Shown piece after piece: positions 7,750 to 15,493 of a stretch of DNA of 64,000 nucleotides. The position numbers and the translations under genes were made by a program. Below the pieces are notes generated by a model. It ran no database searches, was not told the DNA's origin, and was given only the letters and a program-made list of their open reading frames with translations. Positions within the stretch are counted from its first letter, which is position 1, and each line of letters starts with the position of its first letter. Origin of the DNA: Cyanobium sp. WAJ14-Wanaka (GTDB taxonomy: Bacteria; Cyanobacteriota; Cyanobacteriia; PCC-6307; Cyanobiaceae); NCBI RefSeq assembly GCF_024345375.1, contig NZ_JAGQAZ010000001.1:1-64000 (forward strand). Reading direction: 5' to 3'.

Positions 7750-9138
7750 TCAGCCGAGGAGCCGTTTAACCAGACCGAGTTTGCCGGCATAGGGGGGATA
7801 GCGAAAGGGCAGATCAAGCCAGAAGGGTCGCTTCAGCACACTGCGCAGATGGGAGAAGGTGTCGAAGCCGGCCTGGCCGTGATAGCGGCCCATGCCACTT
7901 TCCCCCACACCCCCAAAGGGCATTTCCGTCACACCCGCCTGCATCACCACGTCGTTGAAACAGACACCGCCGGAGCTGGTGGTGGATAGGGTCCGCTGCT
8001 GGGCCTTTCGGTCGTTGCTGAATAGGTAGAGGGCCAACGGCTTGGGACGCCGGCGCACCTCGGCCAGGGCGGCCTCCAGGTCGGCCACCTCGAGCACCGG
8101 CAGGATTGGGCCAAACAGCTCCTCCTGCATCAGCGGATCATCGCCAGACTCGACCGCCACCAGGGTGGGCTCGATCCGTCGCCGGCCCGCATCGCTGCGG
8201 CCCCCCACCAGCACCTGGCCCCGGCTGCGCGCACCTGCCAGCAGGCCCTCCAGCCGCTCGAATTGGTTGGCGTTCACTATCGAACCCAGGTCTTCGCTCT
8301 CGAGGGGATCGGCGCCGTAGAAACTGGTCCATTCAGAGGCGATCGCGGCCACCAGTTCATGGCGCCGCTGGCTCTGCACCAGCAGGTGGTCGGGGGCTAT
8401 GCAGGTTTGGCCGGCATTGAGGCCCTTGCCCCAGGCCAGCCTTCGGGCGGTGGTGACCAGCTCCGCATCGTTGAGCACGATCGCCGGGCTTTTGCCGCCA
8501 AGTTCGAGGGTCACGGGGGTGAGATGGAGGGCTGCTGCGGCCATCACGAGCCGCCCGACCCGACCCCCACCGGTGAAGAAGATGTGGTCGAATTGCTCCT
8601 TCAGCAGTTCGGCGGCGGTGGCCCCATCGCCGGTGACCACTTGCACCACATCGGCAGGGAAAACCTCCGGGATCGTGCGCTCCAGCAGCTCCGCCGTGCG
8701 GGGCGCGTGTTCAGAGGGTTTGATTACGGCGGTGTTGCCCGCGGCCAGGGCACTGACCAGGGGGTGCAGGCAGAGGTGGAGTGGATAGTTCCAGGGGCCG
8801 ATGATCAGCACACAGCCCAGGGGTTCTGGCTGGATGAAGGCCTGGCCGGGGCGCATGGCCAGGTCGAGGCCCACCGGCCGGGGGGCCATCCAGCGCTTCA
8901 GCTTCCTACGGGTGAGGGCCAGCTCCTGGCGCACCGCCACCAGCTCGAAGGTGGCCTCTAGGGCTGGCTTGCCGAGGTCGGCGGCCAGGGCCTCGAGCAC
9001 CTCCCCTTCATGCCGGCTGAGGAGTTGGGTTAGCCGATCGAGCTGGGTAAGCCGCCACTCCAGGCTGCGGCTGAGGCCGGCGCTGACAGCTGCCCGCATC
9101 TCGGCGATCGGGGTGGCTAGGAGCAATTGGGTGGTCAT
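7750..9138 (-). CDS. Aldehyde dehydrogenase family protein (class 3-like)
   Basis: A 462-residue NAD(P)-dependent aldehyde dehydrogenase. Key residues are the catalytic C246 in GQTCIAPDH, the general base E212 in LELGGKSP, N117 in GPWNYPL and the FFTGGGRVG nucleotide-binding turn. The lack of an N-terminal extension and a hydrophobic C-terminus (LGLVKRLLG) fit class 3-like enzymes acting on long-chain aldehydes, possibly in hydrocarbon or lipid metabolism in cyanobacteria; substrate is inferred. The frame is open to 9261, but the ATG at 9138 (MTTQLL) gives the normal length. Confidence 0.92.
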   Translation of the reverse strand: MTTQLLLATPIAEMRAAVSAGLSRSLEWRLTQLDRLTQLLSRHEGEVLEALAADLGKPALEATFELVAVRQELALTRRKLKRWMAPRPVGLDLAMRPGQAFIQPEPLGCVLIIGPWNYPLHLCLHPLVSALAAGNTAVIKPSEHAPRTAELLERTIPEVFPADVVQVVTGDGATAAELLKEQFDHIFFTGGGRVGRLVMAAAALHLTPVTLELGGKSPAIVLNDAELVTTARRLAWGKGLNAGQTCIAPDHLLVQSQRRHELVAAIASEWTSFYGADPLESEDLGSIVNANQFERLEGLLAGARSRGQVLVGGRSDAGRRRIEPTLVAVESGDDPLMQEELFGPILPVLEVADLEAALAEVRRRPKPLALYLFSNDRKAQQRTLSTTSSGGVCFNDVVMQAGVTEMPFGGVGESGMGRYHGQAGFDTFSHLRSVLKRPFWLDLPFRYPPYAGKLGLVKRLLG

Positions 9139-9270
9139 GGCGGCCATCAATGGCGCCCACCCTGGCAAATGGCAGGCCCCCGATGTTGGCCACCAACTCC
9201 TGCAGGGCCACTGGACACCAACTCCCGGACCATCTTGATTGGGGAGCGGTGCCAACTCCATTTTTGATTA

Positions 9271-9342
<72 letters not shown>

Positions 9343-9352
9343 ATGTGGAAGG

Positions 9353-9434
9353 TGGGCCGGGTTGGATTTGAACCAACGTAGGCAGAGCCAGCGGATTTAC
9401 AGTCCGCCCCCATTAACCACTCGGGCACCGACCC
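9353..9434 (-). tRNA. trnY: tRNA-Tyr (anticodon GTA)
   Basis: On the minus strand an 82-base class II tRNA. The acceptor GGGTCGG pairs with CCGGCCC, the anticodon arm is GCGGA-CTGTAAA-TCCGC, a long variable arm (TGGCTCTGCCTA) is present, and the T-arm has GTTCAAATCC. The long variable arm and GTA anticodon identify tRNA-Tyr. It is followed by tRNA-Thr and is divergent from aroQ. Confidence 0.95.
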
Positions 9435-9477
9435 GAACCACACCGCAAGAACTTACCAGCCGGCCCCACCCGTACCC

Positions 9478-9924
9478 ATGCAGCTGCTCGCCCTCCACGG
9501 ACCCAACCTCAACCTGTTGGGCACTCGCGAACCGGGGCTCTATGGCAGCACCAGCCTCGAGCAAATCAATGCCGACCTGGAGCGCCAAGCCACGGACCTG
9601 GGCGCCAGCTTGAGTTGCTTCCAAAGCAACCATGAAGGGGCCCTGGTCGACCGGATCCACCAGGCCAGGGGCCAGGTGGATGGAATCTTGATCAACGCCG
9701 GCGCTTTCACCCACAGCTCGATTGCCCTGCGCGATGCCCTGTTGGCGGTGGAAATCCCCTTTGTGGAAGTTCACCTCAGCAACACCCATGCCCGCGAGGA
9801 ATTCCGGCACCACTCCTATTTGGCCGATCGGGCCCTTGGCGTGATCTGTGGTTTTGGGCCGTTCAGCTACAACCTGGCCCTCCAGGGCCTGGTGCAGCGG
9901 CTGCGGGCAGGCTCCCTGGCATGA
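9478..9924 (+). CDS. aroQ: 3-dehydroquinate dehydratase, type II
   Basis: A 148-residue dodecameric shikimate-pathway enzyme converting 3-dehydroquinate to 3-dehydroshikimate. The start [20 protein letters not shown] holds catalytic Y22; the loop before it has R17. H99 lies in EVHLSN and the substrate loop is [10 protein letters not shown]. Length is standard. It overlaps the next gene, miaE, by 4 bases, so the pair is translationally coupled. Confidence 0.97.
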   Translation: MQLLALHGPNLNLLGTREPGLYGSTSLEQINADLERQATDLGASLSCFQSNHEGALVDRIHQARGQVDGILINAGAFTHSSIALRDALLAVEIPFVEVHLSNTHAREEFRHHSYLADRALGVICGFGPFSYNLALQGLVQRLRAGSLA

Positions 9925-10529
9925 GTGCCCTGTTGGAAAACCCCACCGCCCGGGTGAAGTGGCTGGCGGCCCCCAGCAGCGCCGCCTGGCTCGCCCAGGC
10001 GATTGCCAATCCGGAGTTGGTGCTGATCGACCATGCCCACTGCGAACGCAAGGCGGCCGGGGTCGCCCTGCAACTGATGTTTCGCTATCCCAGTGAGGAG
10101 GGGCTGGCGGCGGTGTTGAGCCCCCTGGCCCGGGAGGAGCTGGAGCACTTTGAGCTGGTGCTGCAGTTGCTGCAGGCCCGTGCCATTCCCCTGCGGCCCC
10201 TGGCGGCGCCCCCCTACGGAGCGGCCCTGGCCAAGCAGGCGCGCCGGGATGAACCCCTGCGGATGCTGGATAGTTTTTTGGTGGCGGGCTTGATTGAGGC
10301 CCGTAGCCATGAGCGGATGGCGCTGCTGGCCGCCCATAGCCCGGACCTGGAGCTCCAGGCCCTCTATGGCGAGCTTTTAGCCAGTGAGGCCCGCCATTTC
10401 GGCCTTTACTGGCTGCTGGCGGAAGGCCGTTTTGGTCGTGAGGCCACCATGGCCAGGCTGGCGGAATTGGCGGATGCGGAGGCTGAGCTGCTGACCATGC
10501 TCTGGCCAGAACCCCGCTTTCACAGCTGA
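9921..10529 (+). CDS. miaE: tRNA 2-methylthio-N6-isopentenyladenosine hydroxylase
   Basis: A 202-residue non-haem diiron monooxygenase of the ferritin-like fold that hydroxylates the isopentenyl group of ms2i6A at tRNA position 37. Iron ligands are provided by four helices: HAHCERKA (E42), REELEHFE (E72-H76 region), IEARSHER and SEARHFG. Length is typical. It is coupled to aroQ by a 4-base overlap and converges on mtnD with a 10-base overlap. Confidence 0.9.
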   Translation: MSALLENPTARVKWLAAPSSAAWLAQAIANPELVLIDHAHCERKAAGVALQLMFRYPSEEGLAAVLSPLAREELEHFELVLQLLQARAIPLRPLAAPPYGAALAKQARRDEPLRMLDSFLVAGLIEARSHERMALLAAHSPDLELQALYGELLASEARHFGLYWLLAEGRFGREATMARLAELADAEAELLTMLWPEPRFHS

Positions 10530-11092
10530 ACCAGCTCGTTCAGTAGGGGGTAAGAAGCGGCAATTGGATCCCCGCTGAACTGGGCCACCCAGCCTTCGGT
10601 GTTGTTGAAAAACCGCAGGGCGCAGAAGTGGGGCTCTGCTCCCATGTCGAACCAGTGCTTGGTGCCGGCCGGCACCGAAATCCAGTCTTCCGCTTCGCAG
10701 AGCACCTGCAGTACCTCCTCACCGATGTGCAGACAAAACAGGCCGCGGCCTTCCACGAAGAAGCGCACCTCGTCTTCGCTGTGGGTGTGCTCGGCCAAAA
10801 ATTTCTGACGTAGGGCAGCTCGATCGGGATGGTCCGGCGCCATCCGGATCGCATCCACCGTGGGGTAGCTGCCGCCTGCCTGCACCCGGGCCACTTCACT
10901 GGCGTAGGCGGCCAGGATCTCTTCCTGGCCAGCGCCTGCTGCCAGCTGGACCCTGGCGGGCCAGCGCTCAAAGGCGATGCCCCGCTTGCCCAGCTCCTCT
11001 GTGATTAGGTCTGCATCCCTGGTGATTAGGGCTGTATCCCTGGTGTTTGGGTCGGCGCTGGCGGCCTTGCCATGGATCGCCAGCAGGGTCAT
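10520..11092 (-). CDS. mtnD: Acireductone dioxygenase
   Basis: A 190-residue cupin that oxidises acireductone; the Fe form yields the methionine precursor 2-keto-4-methylthiobutyrate. Metal ligands are H102, H104 and E108 in HTHSEDEVRFF, and H146 in GTKHWFD. The frame is open to 11167, but ATG 11092 (MTLLAIH) fits the family and leaves a 68-base divergent promoter gap to cobI. Residues about 18-31 (two LITRD/DLIT-like units) come from a 21-base tandem repeat. It completes the MtnB-MtnC pathway encoded 8 kb away. Confidence 0.94.
   Translation of the reverse strand: MTLLAIHGKAASADPNTRDTALITRDADLITEELGKRGIAFERWPARVQLAAGAGQEEILAAYASEVARVQAGGSYPTVDAIRMAPDHPDRAALRQKFLAEHTHSEDEVRFFVEGRGLFCLHIGEEVLQVLCEAEDWISVPAGTKHWFDMGAEPHFCALRFFNNTEGWVAQFSGDPIAASYPLLNELVQL
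11001..11042. repeat. 21-base in-frame duplication inside mtnD
   Basis: Two near-identical 21-base units, 11001-11021 and 11022-11042 (GTGATTAGG.CTG.ATCCCTG), followed by a degenerate third. They add seven-residue units near the MtnD N-terminus without shifting the frame. Confidence 0.85.
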
Positions 11093-11160
11093 GGCCAGTA
11101 TTCGGAAGGCCCTACAGCCTAGAAAAGGGGGGATTTGGGCCCGAAGGGCCGAGTTCCGCC

Positions 11161-11937
11161 TTGACATCAGCCAATGGCGACGAAGGCCTAGTTAGGGGCC
11201 TGCTCACCCTTGTGGGGGTGGGGCCAGGGGATCCCGACCTGCTGACCATGGCAGCGATCCGAGCGATTGGGGCCGCCGATGTGGTGGCCTACCCGGTGGC
11301 GAGGGAGGGGGGCGAGGGCATGGCAGCCAGCATCGCCGCGCCTTGGATTGGCTCCAGCCAGAGACGCCTGCCCCTGGTCTTTCCGATGGTGGCCGAGGCC
11401 GAGCCGCGGATTGCCGCCTGGCATGGGGCCGCCGCCGCCTTGGCGGCTGAGGTGGCAACGGGCGCCCAGGTGGTGCTGCTCTGTGAGGGGGATGTGTCGC
11501 TGTTTGCCAGCAGCTCCTACGTGCTTTTGGCCCTACGGGCCAAGCATCCCCAGTGCCCGGTCAGGCAGATTCCAGGAATCATGGCGATCAGTGCGGCGGC
11601 GGCCGCGGCGGCGGCGCAGGGAATCGCCTGGCCCCTGGCCCTGCAGCAGGAAGGGTTGCTAATTCGCCCCACGCCAGAAACCCCCCAGGGCCTCGGCGAG
11701 CTGCTCGAGCAGGCGGCCAGCGGGGGCTGGGTGTTGGCCTTGCTCAAGCTCGGCCAGCGCTGGAGTTGGGTGCGGCCCCTTCTGGAGCAGCGGGGGTTAC
11801 TGGGGCAGGCCCTGTTTGCCCAGCGGGTTGGTTGGCCCGATCAATTACTTGCCCCTGCGGCCGAGGTGCCGGCGGAGGAGCAGCCCTATTTCTCCCTGTT
11901 GTTGGTGCGTCAGGGCTGGCCCCAGGTGTTGCCCTAG
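11161..11937 (+). CDS. cobI: Precorrin-2 C20-methyltransferase
   Basis: A roughly 258-residue SAM-dependent tetrapyrrole methylase of corrin ring synthesis. The signature LVGVGPGDPDLLTM opens the domain; LCEGDVSLFASSSYV and IPGIMAISAAAA are the second and third conserved segments. The frame is open from 11047 but that part overlaps the mtnD start region and has no family similarity. TTG at 11161 is the most likely start (CTG at 11200 is an alternative). The product is needed for cobalamin or pseudocobalamin synthesis. Confidence 0.88.
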   Translation: MTSANGDEGLVRGLLTLVGVGPGDPDLLTMAAIRAIGAADVVAYPVAREGGEGMAASIAAPWIGSSQRRLPLVFPMVAEAEPRIAAWHGAAAALAAEVATGAQVVLLCEGDVSLFASSSYVLLALRAKHPQCPVRQIPGIMAISAAAAAAAAQGIAWPLALQQEGLLIRPTPETPQGLGELLEQAASGGWVLALLKLGQRWSWVRPLLEQRGLLGQALFAQRVGWPDQLLAPAAEVPAEEQPYFSLLLVRQGWPQVLP

Positions 11938-12169
11938 GGCTTGACGCTGGCTCGTCGTTCGCAGGAGAGGCACCCCGCAGGCGATTGTTCCAGGGAGGCT
12001 GGATCCATCTCGACGAGCGACCCATAAGCCCGCCATCCGCCATGCAGAACCAAAGTGAAGAGCTGGGAGCGCAGTTGGGCGGAACCGGGTCTGCTGCGAT
12101 GAACGGCAAAGCCAGTCGGTGGGGGTCATGAGCTGCAACGCGTGACGACCAAGGCCCTCGTGGCATATC

Positions 12170-12481
12170 ATGTCAACTGTGCCACATGCCAATCTGCGTG
12201 CCACACCCTTTGTCATGGGCGACAACGCCTCATCCGTGGACGTGAGCCTGGGCAGGCAGGGTCGGCTGGTTATTCCGGCGGCTTTGCGACGCTCGCTGGG
12301 CCTGGAGGAAGGAGATCGGTTGGTAGCCCGCCAGGACGCCAATCGCCTGGTGATCGAGAAGCCTGAGCAGATCAAGCAACGTTTGAAGGCGCGCTTTGCC
12401 CAGGTGCCGGCGGACCGCAGGCTTTTGGATGAACTCATCTCCGAACGACGCGAGGAGAGCCGGCGGGAGGGTGAGGGGTGA
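12170..12481 (+). CDS. AbrB/MazE-type antitoxin
   Basis: A 103-residue protein with a swapped-hairpin AbrB domain: VSLGRQGRLVIPAALRRSLG then EEGDRLVARQDANRLVIEK. The C-terminal tail is charged and helical, as in toxin-binding antitoxins. The start could instead be ATG 12215 (MGDNASS). The stop overlaps the toxin start by 4 bases. The arms TGGCA and TGCCA around the upstream start codon might be an autoregulatory operator; that is speculative. Confidence 0.85.
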   Translation: MSTVPHANLRATPFVMGDNASSVDVSLGRQGRLVIPAALRRSLGLEEGDRLVARQDANRLVIEKPEQIKQRLKARFAQVPADRRLLDELISERREESRREGEG

Positions 12482-12858
12482 CGGTGGTGCTGGATGCCTC
12501 GGCCCTGTTGGCGTATCTGCTGCAGGAACCGGGCGCCGAGGTTGTTGATGGGCTGTTGAGCGATGCGCGAATGACCAGCGTGAACTGGGCTGAGGTGGTG
12601 CAGAAGGCGCTCTCCGCCGGAGTGGACGTGCAGGGAATGCGAGAGGAGCTGCAGGCCCTGGGGATGCAAGTGGAGCCCTTTCTGGCTACGGATGGTGAGC
12701 GAGCAGGCCAGTTGTGGCCCCTCACCCGGCAGCGGGGCCTGTCGCTGGGTGATCGCGCCTGCCTCAGCCTTGGGCTGCGGCTGGGCCTGAAGGTGGTGAC
12801 CTGTGATCGGGCCTGGGCAGAGATGCCACTGGAGCTGGAGATTCAGGTTCTGCGTTGA
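12478..12858 (+). CDS. PIN-domain toxin, VapC family
   Basis: A 126-residue PIN ribonuclease. The acidic site is complete: D6 in VLDASALLAYL, E39 in NWAEVVQK, D92 in SLGDRACLSLGL and D110 in VTCDRAW. The GTG start overlaps the antitoxin stop (GTGA), giving translational coupling typical of VapBC-like pairs. The antitoxin is AbrB-type, a common VapC partner. Cleavage target (tRNA or mRNA) cannot be inferred. Confidence 0.88.
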   Translation: MTVVLDASALLAYLLQEPGAEVVDGLLSDARMTSVNWAEVVQKALSAGVDVQGMREELQALGMQVEPFLATDGERAGQLWPLTRQRGLSLGDRACLSLGLRLGLKVVTCDRAWAEMPLELEIQVLR

Positions 12859-13437
12859 GCTCCAGCTTGTGACTCCCTCGAGGTCCATGTCCTTGTCAAC
12901 GCCATCCAGGTCTTCTTGACTTACTAGCTCAATCAGCGAGCGCCCCTCTATGCGCGTGCTGCGTGGGGTTCACTCTGGTCAAGCTTCGAGGGGGCCTAGG
13001 CCAGGTCAGGGTCGCGTCCCCTGCATAGAAAACCCAACTGTGATTGGCCTTAGCGTGGGGAAAAGAATCCTTCCCATGTCGCTGCTTCGCCTCACCCCGA
13101 TAGCTGCCGGCCTGAACATCTACATGCTGGAACAGGTGGAACACCACCTGGCAGGACGCCTTGCCCTGCCCTTCAGCACGCCGGGTCGCTTTTCCTTTGA
13201 TGCAGGCACAGGGATCGAGCTTGTCTCCGGACTGGATCAAGGCGGTGCTGCCCCTGAATCGGTTTAACCCGGTGGCTATGACGCCCTCACTCCGGCGGTT
13301 ATCGCAGTAAAGGCACTCCGCCAGGCCGATTGAGCGGCAAGAGAAGGGCTGCAGCCCATGGATCCCCAGCCCACACCCGCGACAGCGCCCAAGCCAGTCA
13401 CATTGCGTTACAGTTCACGTAACAAAATTCAACACAC
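12859..13437. other. Gene-poor stretch with a possible gene remnant
   Basis: No recognisable intact gene in 579 bases. One plus-strand frame is open from 12950 to 13267 (in-frame ATG at 13077, MSLLRLTPIAAGLNIYM). After its TAA the same frame continues in a protein-like way (PGGYDALTPAVIAVKALR) to a TGA at about 13333. That could be a pseudogene with a premature stop, or chance. Just before hli, GTTAC (13407-13411) and GTAAC (13419-13423) form an inverted repeat in an AT-rich leader. Confidence 0.4.
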
Positions 13438-13581
13438 ATGACTGAGTCCACGCCCAGCTTCGGTTTCGTCGCCTTTGCTGAAACCTGGAATGGCCGCCTG
13501 GCCATGCTTGGCTTCGTGATTGGCCTGGGTACCGAGCTGCTCACCGGCCAGAGCATCCTTGGCCAACTCGGTCTCGGTTGA
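13438..13581 (+). CDS. hli: High-light-inducible protein (short HLIP)
   Basis: A 47-residue one-helix chlorophyll-binding stress protein, too short for routine ORF calling. The diagnostic segment is AETWNGRLAMLGFVIGLGTE, carrying the ExxNGRxAMxGF chlorophyll-binding motif in a single membrane helix. HLIPs bind chlorophyll and carotenoid and protect photosystem II assembly intermediates. It starts ATG after an AT-rich leader with no clear Shine-Dalgarno. A second HLIP lies 244 bases downstream, so this is a cluster. Confidence 0.93.
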   Translation: MTESTPSFGFVAFAETWNGRLAMLGFVIGLGTELLTGQSILGQLGLG

Positions 13582-13586
13582 TCGCC

Positions 13587-13703
13587 ATGGGCACCGACTA
13601 CACAGCCGCCATCACTGCCGTCGTCGCACTCGTGTTGGTACTGACTGGTTTAACCACCTACCTGTTCAGCCGCCCCAGCGACCTTGCCCCGAGGACTCGA
13701 TGA
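13587..13703 (+). CDS. 38-residue single-membrane-helix protein, faintly PsbN-like
   Basis: The frame encodes MGTDYTAAITAVVALVLVL followed by TGLTTYLFSRPSDLAPRTR. The helix plus TG...Y..F..PS..L pattern resembles photosystem II protein PsbN (TG...Y..FGPPS..L), but the acidic PsbN tail is missing. It starts 5 bases after the HLIP stop and its stop overlaps the next start codon (ATGA). The context fits a role in photosystem II assembly or repair. The PsbN relation is inference from a short motif. Confidence 0.55.
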   Translation: MGTDYTAAITAVVALVLVLTGLTTYLFSRPSDLAPRTR

Positions 13704-13780
13704 TCGCCACTTTCACAGTGCTTCTCTTTGGCGCCTGGCTGATTAGTGCCTTAGTGCTGCAGCCCAACATCGCCGATTAG
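13700..13780 (+). CDS. 26-residue membrane micropeptide
   Basis: MIATFTVLLFGAWLISALVL is one hydrophobic helix followed by a short QPNIAD tail. The start overlaps the stop of the previous small gene (ATGA), which argues for real translation by coupling. I do not recognise the family; it is not PetN, PsbM, PsaM or Psb30 by eye. It lies between two HLIP genes and might be a small photosystem or HLIP partner subunit. Confidence 0.5.
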   Translation: MIATFTVLLFGAWLISALVLQPNIAD

Positions 13781-13825
13781 TAGCAGCGCGCTTCCGCATC
13801 TTTTATTACCACCCAGGAGATCTCC

Positions 13826-14062
13826 ATGACCAACACTCCCGCCAACGACCAACTGCTCAATAACAGCTCTGAACAGCTGACCCTCGTGGAGCAGCTCAGG
13901 AAAGTCGAACTGTTTAACGGCCGTGCAGCCATGCTTGGCATCGTGATCGGCATCGTGGTGGAGGGCCTAACTGGCTACGGCATCGCCCACCAGATCGGCC
14001 TCGGCGCCTTAGTGGATGGCTATGCCTCCTGCCGCACCCAGTTCCTGCCCTTCTGTTTCTGA
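13826..14062 (+). CDS. hli: High-light-inducible protein (long HLIP)
   Basis: A 78-residue HLIP with a hydrophilic N-terminal half (about residues 1-28) and the chlorophyll-binding helix VELFNGRAAMLGIVIGIVVE at about 28-47. A clear Shine-Dalgarno AGGAG precedes the ATG by 7 bases. The C-terminus has an unusual short Cys-containing tail (CRTQFLPFCF) not typical of HLIPs. It is followed by a terminator, closing the cluster begun at 13438. Confidence 0.94.
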   Translation: MTNTPANDQLLNNSSEQLTLVEQLRKVELFNGRAAMLGIVIGIVVEGLTGYGIAHQIGLGALVDGYASCRTQFLPFCF

Positions 14063-14119
14063 GTTTTCTCTAAAAGCCTCGCCCAACCCCCTCAAGAAGG
14101 GCACAGCGGCTAACCAGGC

Positions 14120-14150
14120 AGGAGCCCGGGGCCAACGCTCCGGGCTTTGC
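14120..14150 (+). terminator. Probable terminator of the HLIP cluster
   Basis: AGCCCGG (14123-14129) pairs with CCGGGCT (14140-14146) around a 10-base loop and is followed by TTGCTGT. The T-tract is weak, but its place 60 bases after the second HLIP suits transcription end. Confidence 0.6.
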
Positions 14151-14189
14151 TGTAGTCATGCTTCTCATTAGTAGTTTTGGCCCACCTAG

Positions 14190-14424
14190 GCCTGCTCCTG
14201 ATGAGAGTGATACTGGATCTGTGTCGCCGCCTGTGAGAGGGTGCTCACTGAAGCCGGCATCAAGATCCAGCTGCATCCCAACGGCACGGCGATCGAAGGT
14301 GAGTGGGAGCCGGTGTTCGCCGCGATTGAGGCCTGCCACCAGGCGGTGCAGGCCATGGGCTGCCCCCGCGTCTACACCAACTTGAAAGTAACTACCCGCA
14401 CGAACAAGGAGCAGACCCTGGAAG
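14190..14424 (+). pseudogene. Truncated MTH1187/DUF77-family thiamine-binding protein
   Basis: In the plus frame ending before 14425 the translation reads VAACERVLTEAGIKIQLHP ... GTAIEGEWEPVFAAIE ... VYTNLKVTTRTNKEQTLEDK, the body and C-terminal half of a DUF77 (YkoF-like) protein. The normal N-terminal strand is missing or scrambled: upstream of VAACERVL the frame degenerates and lacks a start. At about 14424 it runs into an unrelated fragment in another frame. It is therefore a dead gene. Confidence 0.8.
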
Positions 14425-14426
14425 AC

Positions 14427-14704
14427 AAGGCGGCCAGTGGTTCGCCAGGGACCGAGCCTTTGAAGACCTATTGCGGCAGCGCTTTCTCAGGCTGACCCGT
14501 AAGGCGATCGCCGGCGAACTTGACTCCTGGAGTGCTGAGCCAAGCCGTGCCTTAGCGCTGGTGTTACTGCTGGCTGATGCCGCGCTGCCGCTGTTTGACC
14601 AATTCACCGATTCCCCCACTGTTGATGTCGTCTGCAGACACCGGGATGTGATCGCCCAGTCGCCGGTGAGCTCTTCGCAAACAAAGCATCCGCGAGTGCC
14701 TTGA
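14427..14704 (+). pseudogene. DUF924-family fragment
   Basis: Translation QWFARDRAFEDLLRQRF, LTRKAIAGELDSW and RALALVLLLADAALPLFDQF matches the N-terminal third of DUF924 proteins, whose usual continuation is a DQFPRN-type motif and much more sequence. Here the motif is disrupted and the rest is lost; the frame ends at 14704 (VCRHRDVIAQS is not family-like). No proper start exists. It abuts the DUF77 remnant, so one deletion probably joined two neighbouring genes. Confidence 0.75.
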
Positions 14705-14760
14705 CTCTCTAGTAACTGGAGACACGACACTGGAGAGATCTCGTCTTGTTGTCAGCTGTC

Positions 14761-15486
14761 ATGACCTCCACCACTCTTCAAGCCATCCGCCTTTACCGGA
14801 TGGACCTCCCAGACCACTCCTGCCCTTGGGGTTTACGGGCAGTGCGGCTGCTACGGGAACGGCATATTCCCTTCGAAGACCATCGCCTCACCAGCGCCGA
14901 GGAGGTGGAAGCCTTCAAGCTCTCCCATGGCGTGACCACTACGCCGCAAATCTTCTCGGGGAGTGAACGGGTCGGTGGCTACAGCGATCTCGCCACACGA
15001 CTCGGCGTCCGGCCGGAAGCCGCTGAGATCTCTTACGCGCCAGTTGTAGCCGTGTTCCTTACCGCCGGCTTGATGGCCCTGGTGCTGGCAGCCGGGCTGG
15101 GCGGCTTCATGGGGTTCGCCATCTGCCTGCTAGCCATGCTCAAGCTGATGGATGTGGAGGCATTCGCCGCCAGCTTCCGTAAGTACGACCTGATCAGCCA
15201 GCGTTGGCGGCCCTGGGGCCGCCTCTACCCTGGGATTGAGCTGCTGGTGGGCCTCGGCGTGTTGCTTCAACCCGAGCCCGCCGCCGTTGCCCAGCTGGTG
15301 GGAATTGTGGCCGTTCCGCTCGGTGCCATGGGCATGGTTTCGGTGGGCAAGGCAGTGTTCATCGATCAGCTGGCGCTCAACTGCGCCTGCGTGGGCGGCA
15401 ACTCCAAAACGCCCCTTGGCGTAGTGAGCTTTGCGGAGAACCTGATCATGACCGCCATGGGATTGGTGATGCTCACCGGTGGCTAA
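14761..15486 (+). CDS. Glutaredoxin-MauE/DoxX fusion membrane protein
   Basis: About 241 residues. Residues 1-85 are a glutaredoxin-like domain with C21 in DHSCPWGLRAVRLL (CPxG, one active-site Cys) and TTPQIFSGSERVGGYSDL (cis-Pro and GG turn). Residues about 95-241 form four membrane helices of the MauE/DoxX type with YPGIELLVGLGVL. An NCACVGG motif near residue 210 may exchange electrons with the thioredoxin-fold part. A TTG start at 14746 is possible, ATG 14761 preferred. A role in periplasmic disulfide or metal-centre maturation is inferred. Confidence 0.85.
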   Translation: MTSTTLQAIRLYRMDLPDHSCPWGLRAVRLLRERHIPFEDHRLTSAEEVEAFKLSHGVTTTPQIFSGSERVGGYSDLATRLGVRPEAAEISYAPVVAVFLTAGLMALVLAAGLGGFMGFAICLLAMLKLMDVEAFAASFRKYDLISQRWRPWGRLYPGIELLVGLGVLLQPEPAAVAQLVGIVAVPLGAMGMVSVGKAVFIDQLALNCACVGGNSKTPLGVVSFAENLIMTAMGLVMLTGG

Positions 15487-15493
15487 TCCGATC

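Noticed and set aside
8263-8961. 232-codon plus frame inside the aldehyde dehydrogenase gene
   Set aside because: It is a shadow of the enzyme gene, whose active-site residues are intact on the minus strand.
13438-13581. HLR1-type direct repeat (RpaB site) in the HLIP leader
   Set aside because: GTTACA and GTAACA are present just upstream, but spacing and sequence do not fit the HLR1 consensus; only an inverted repeat is supported.
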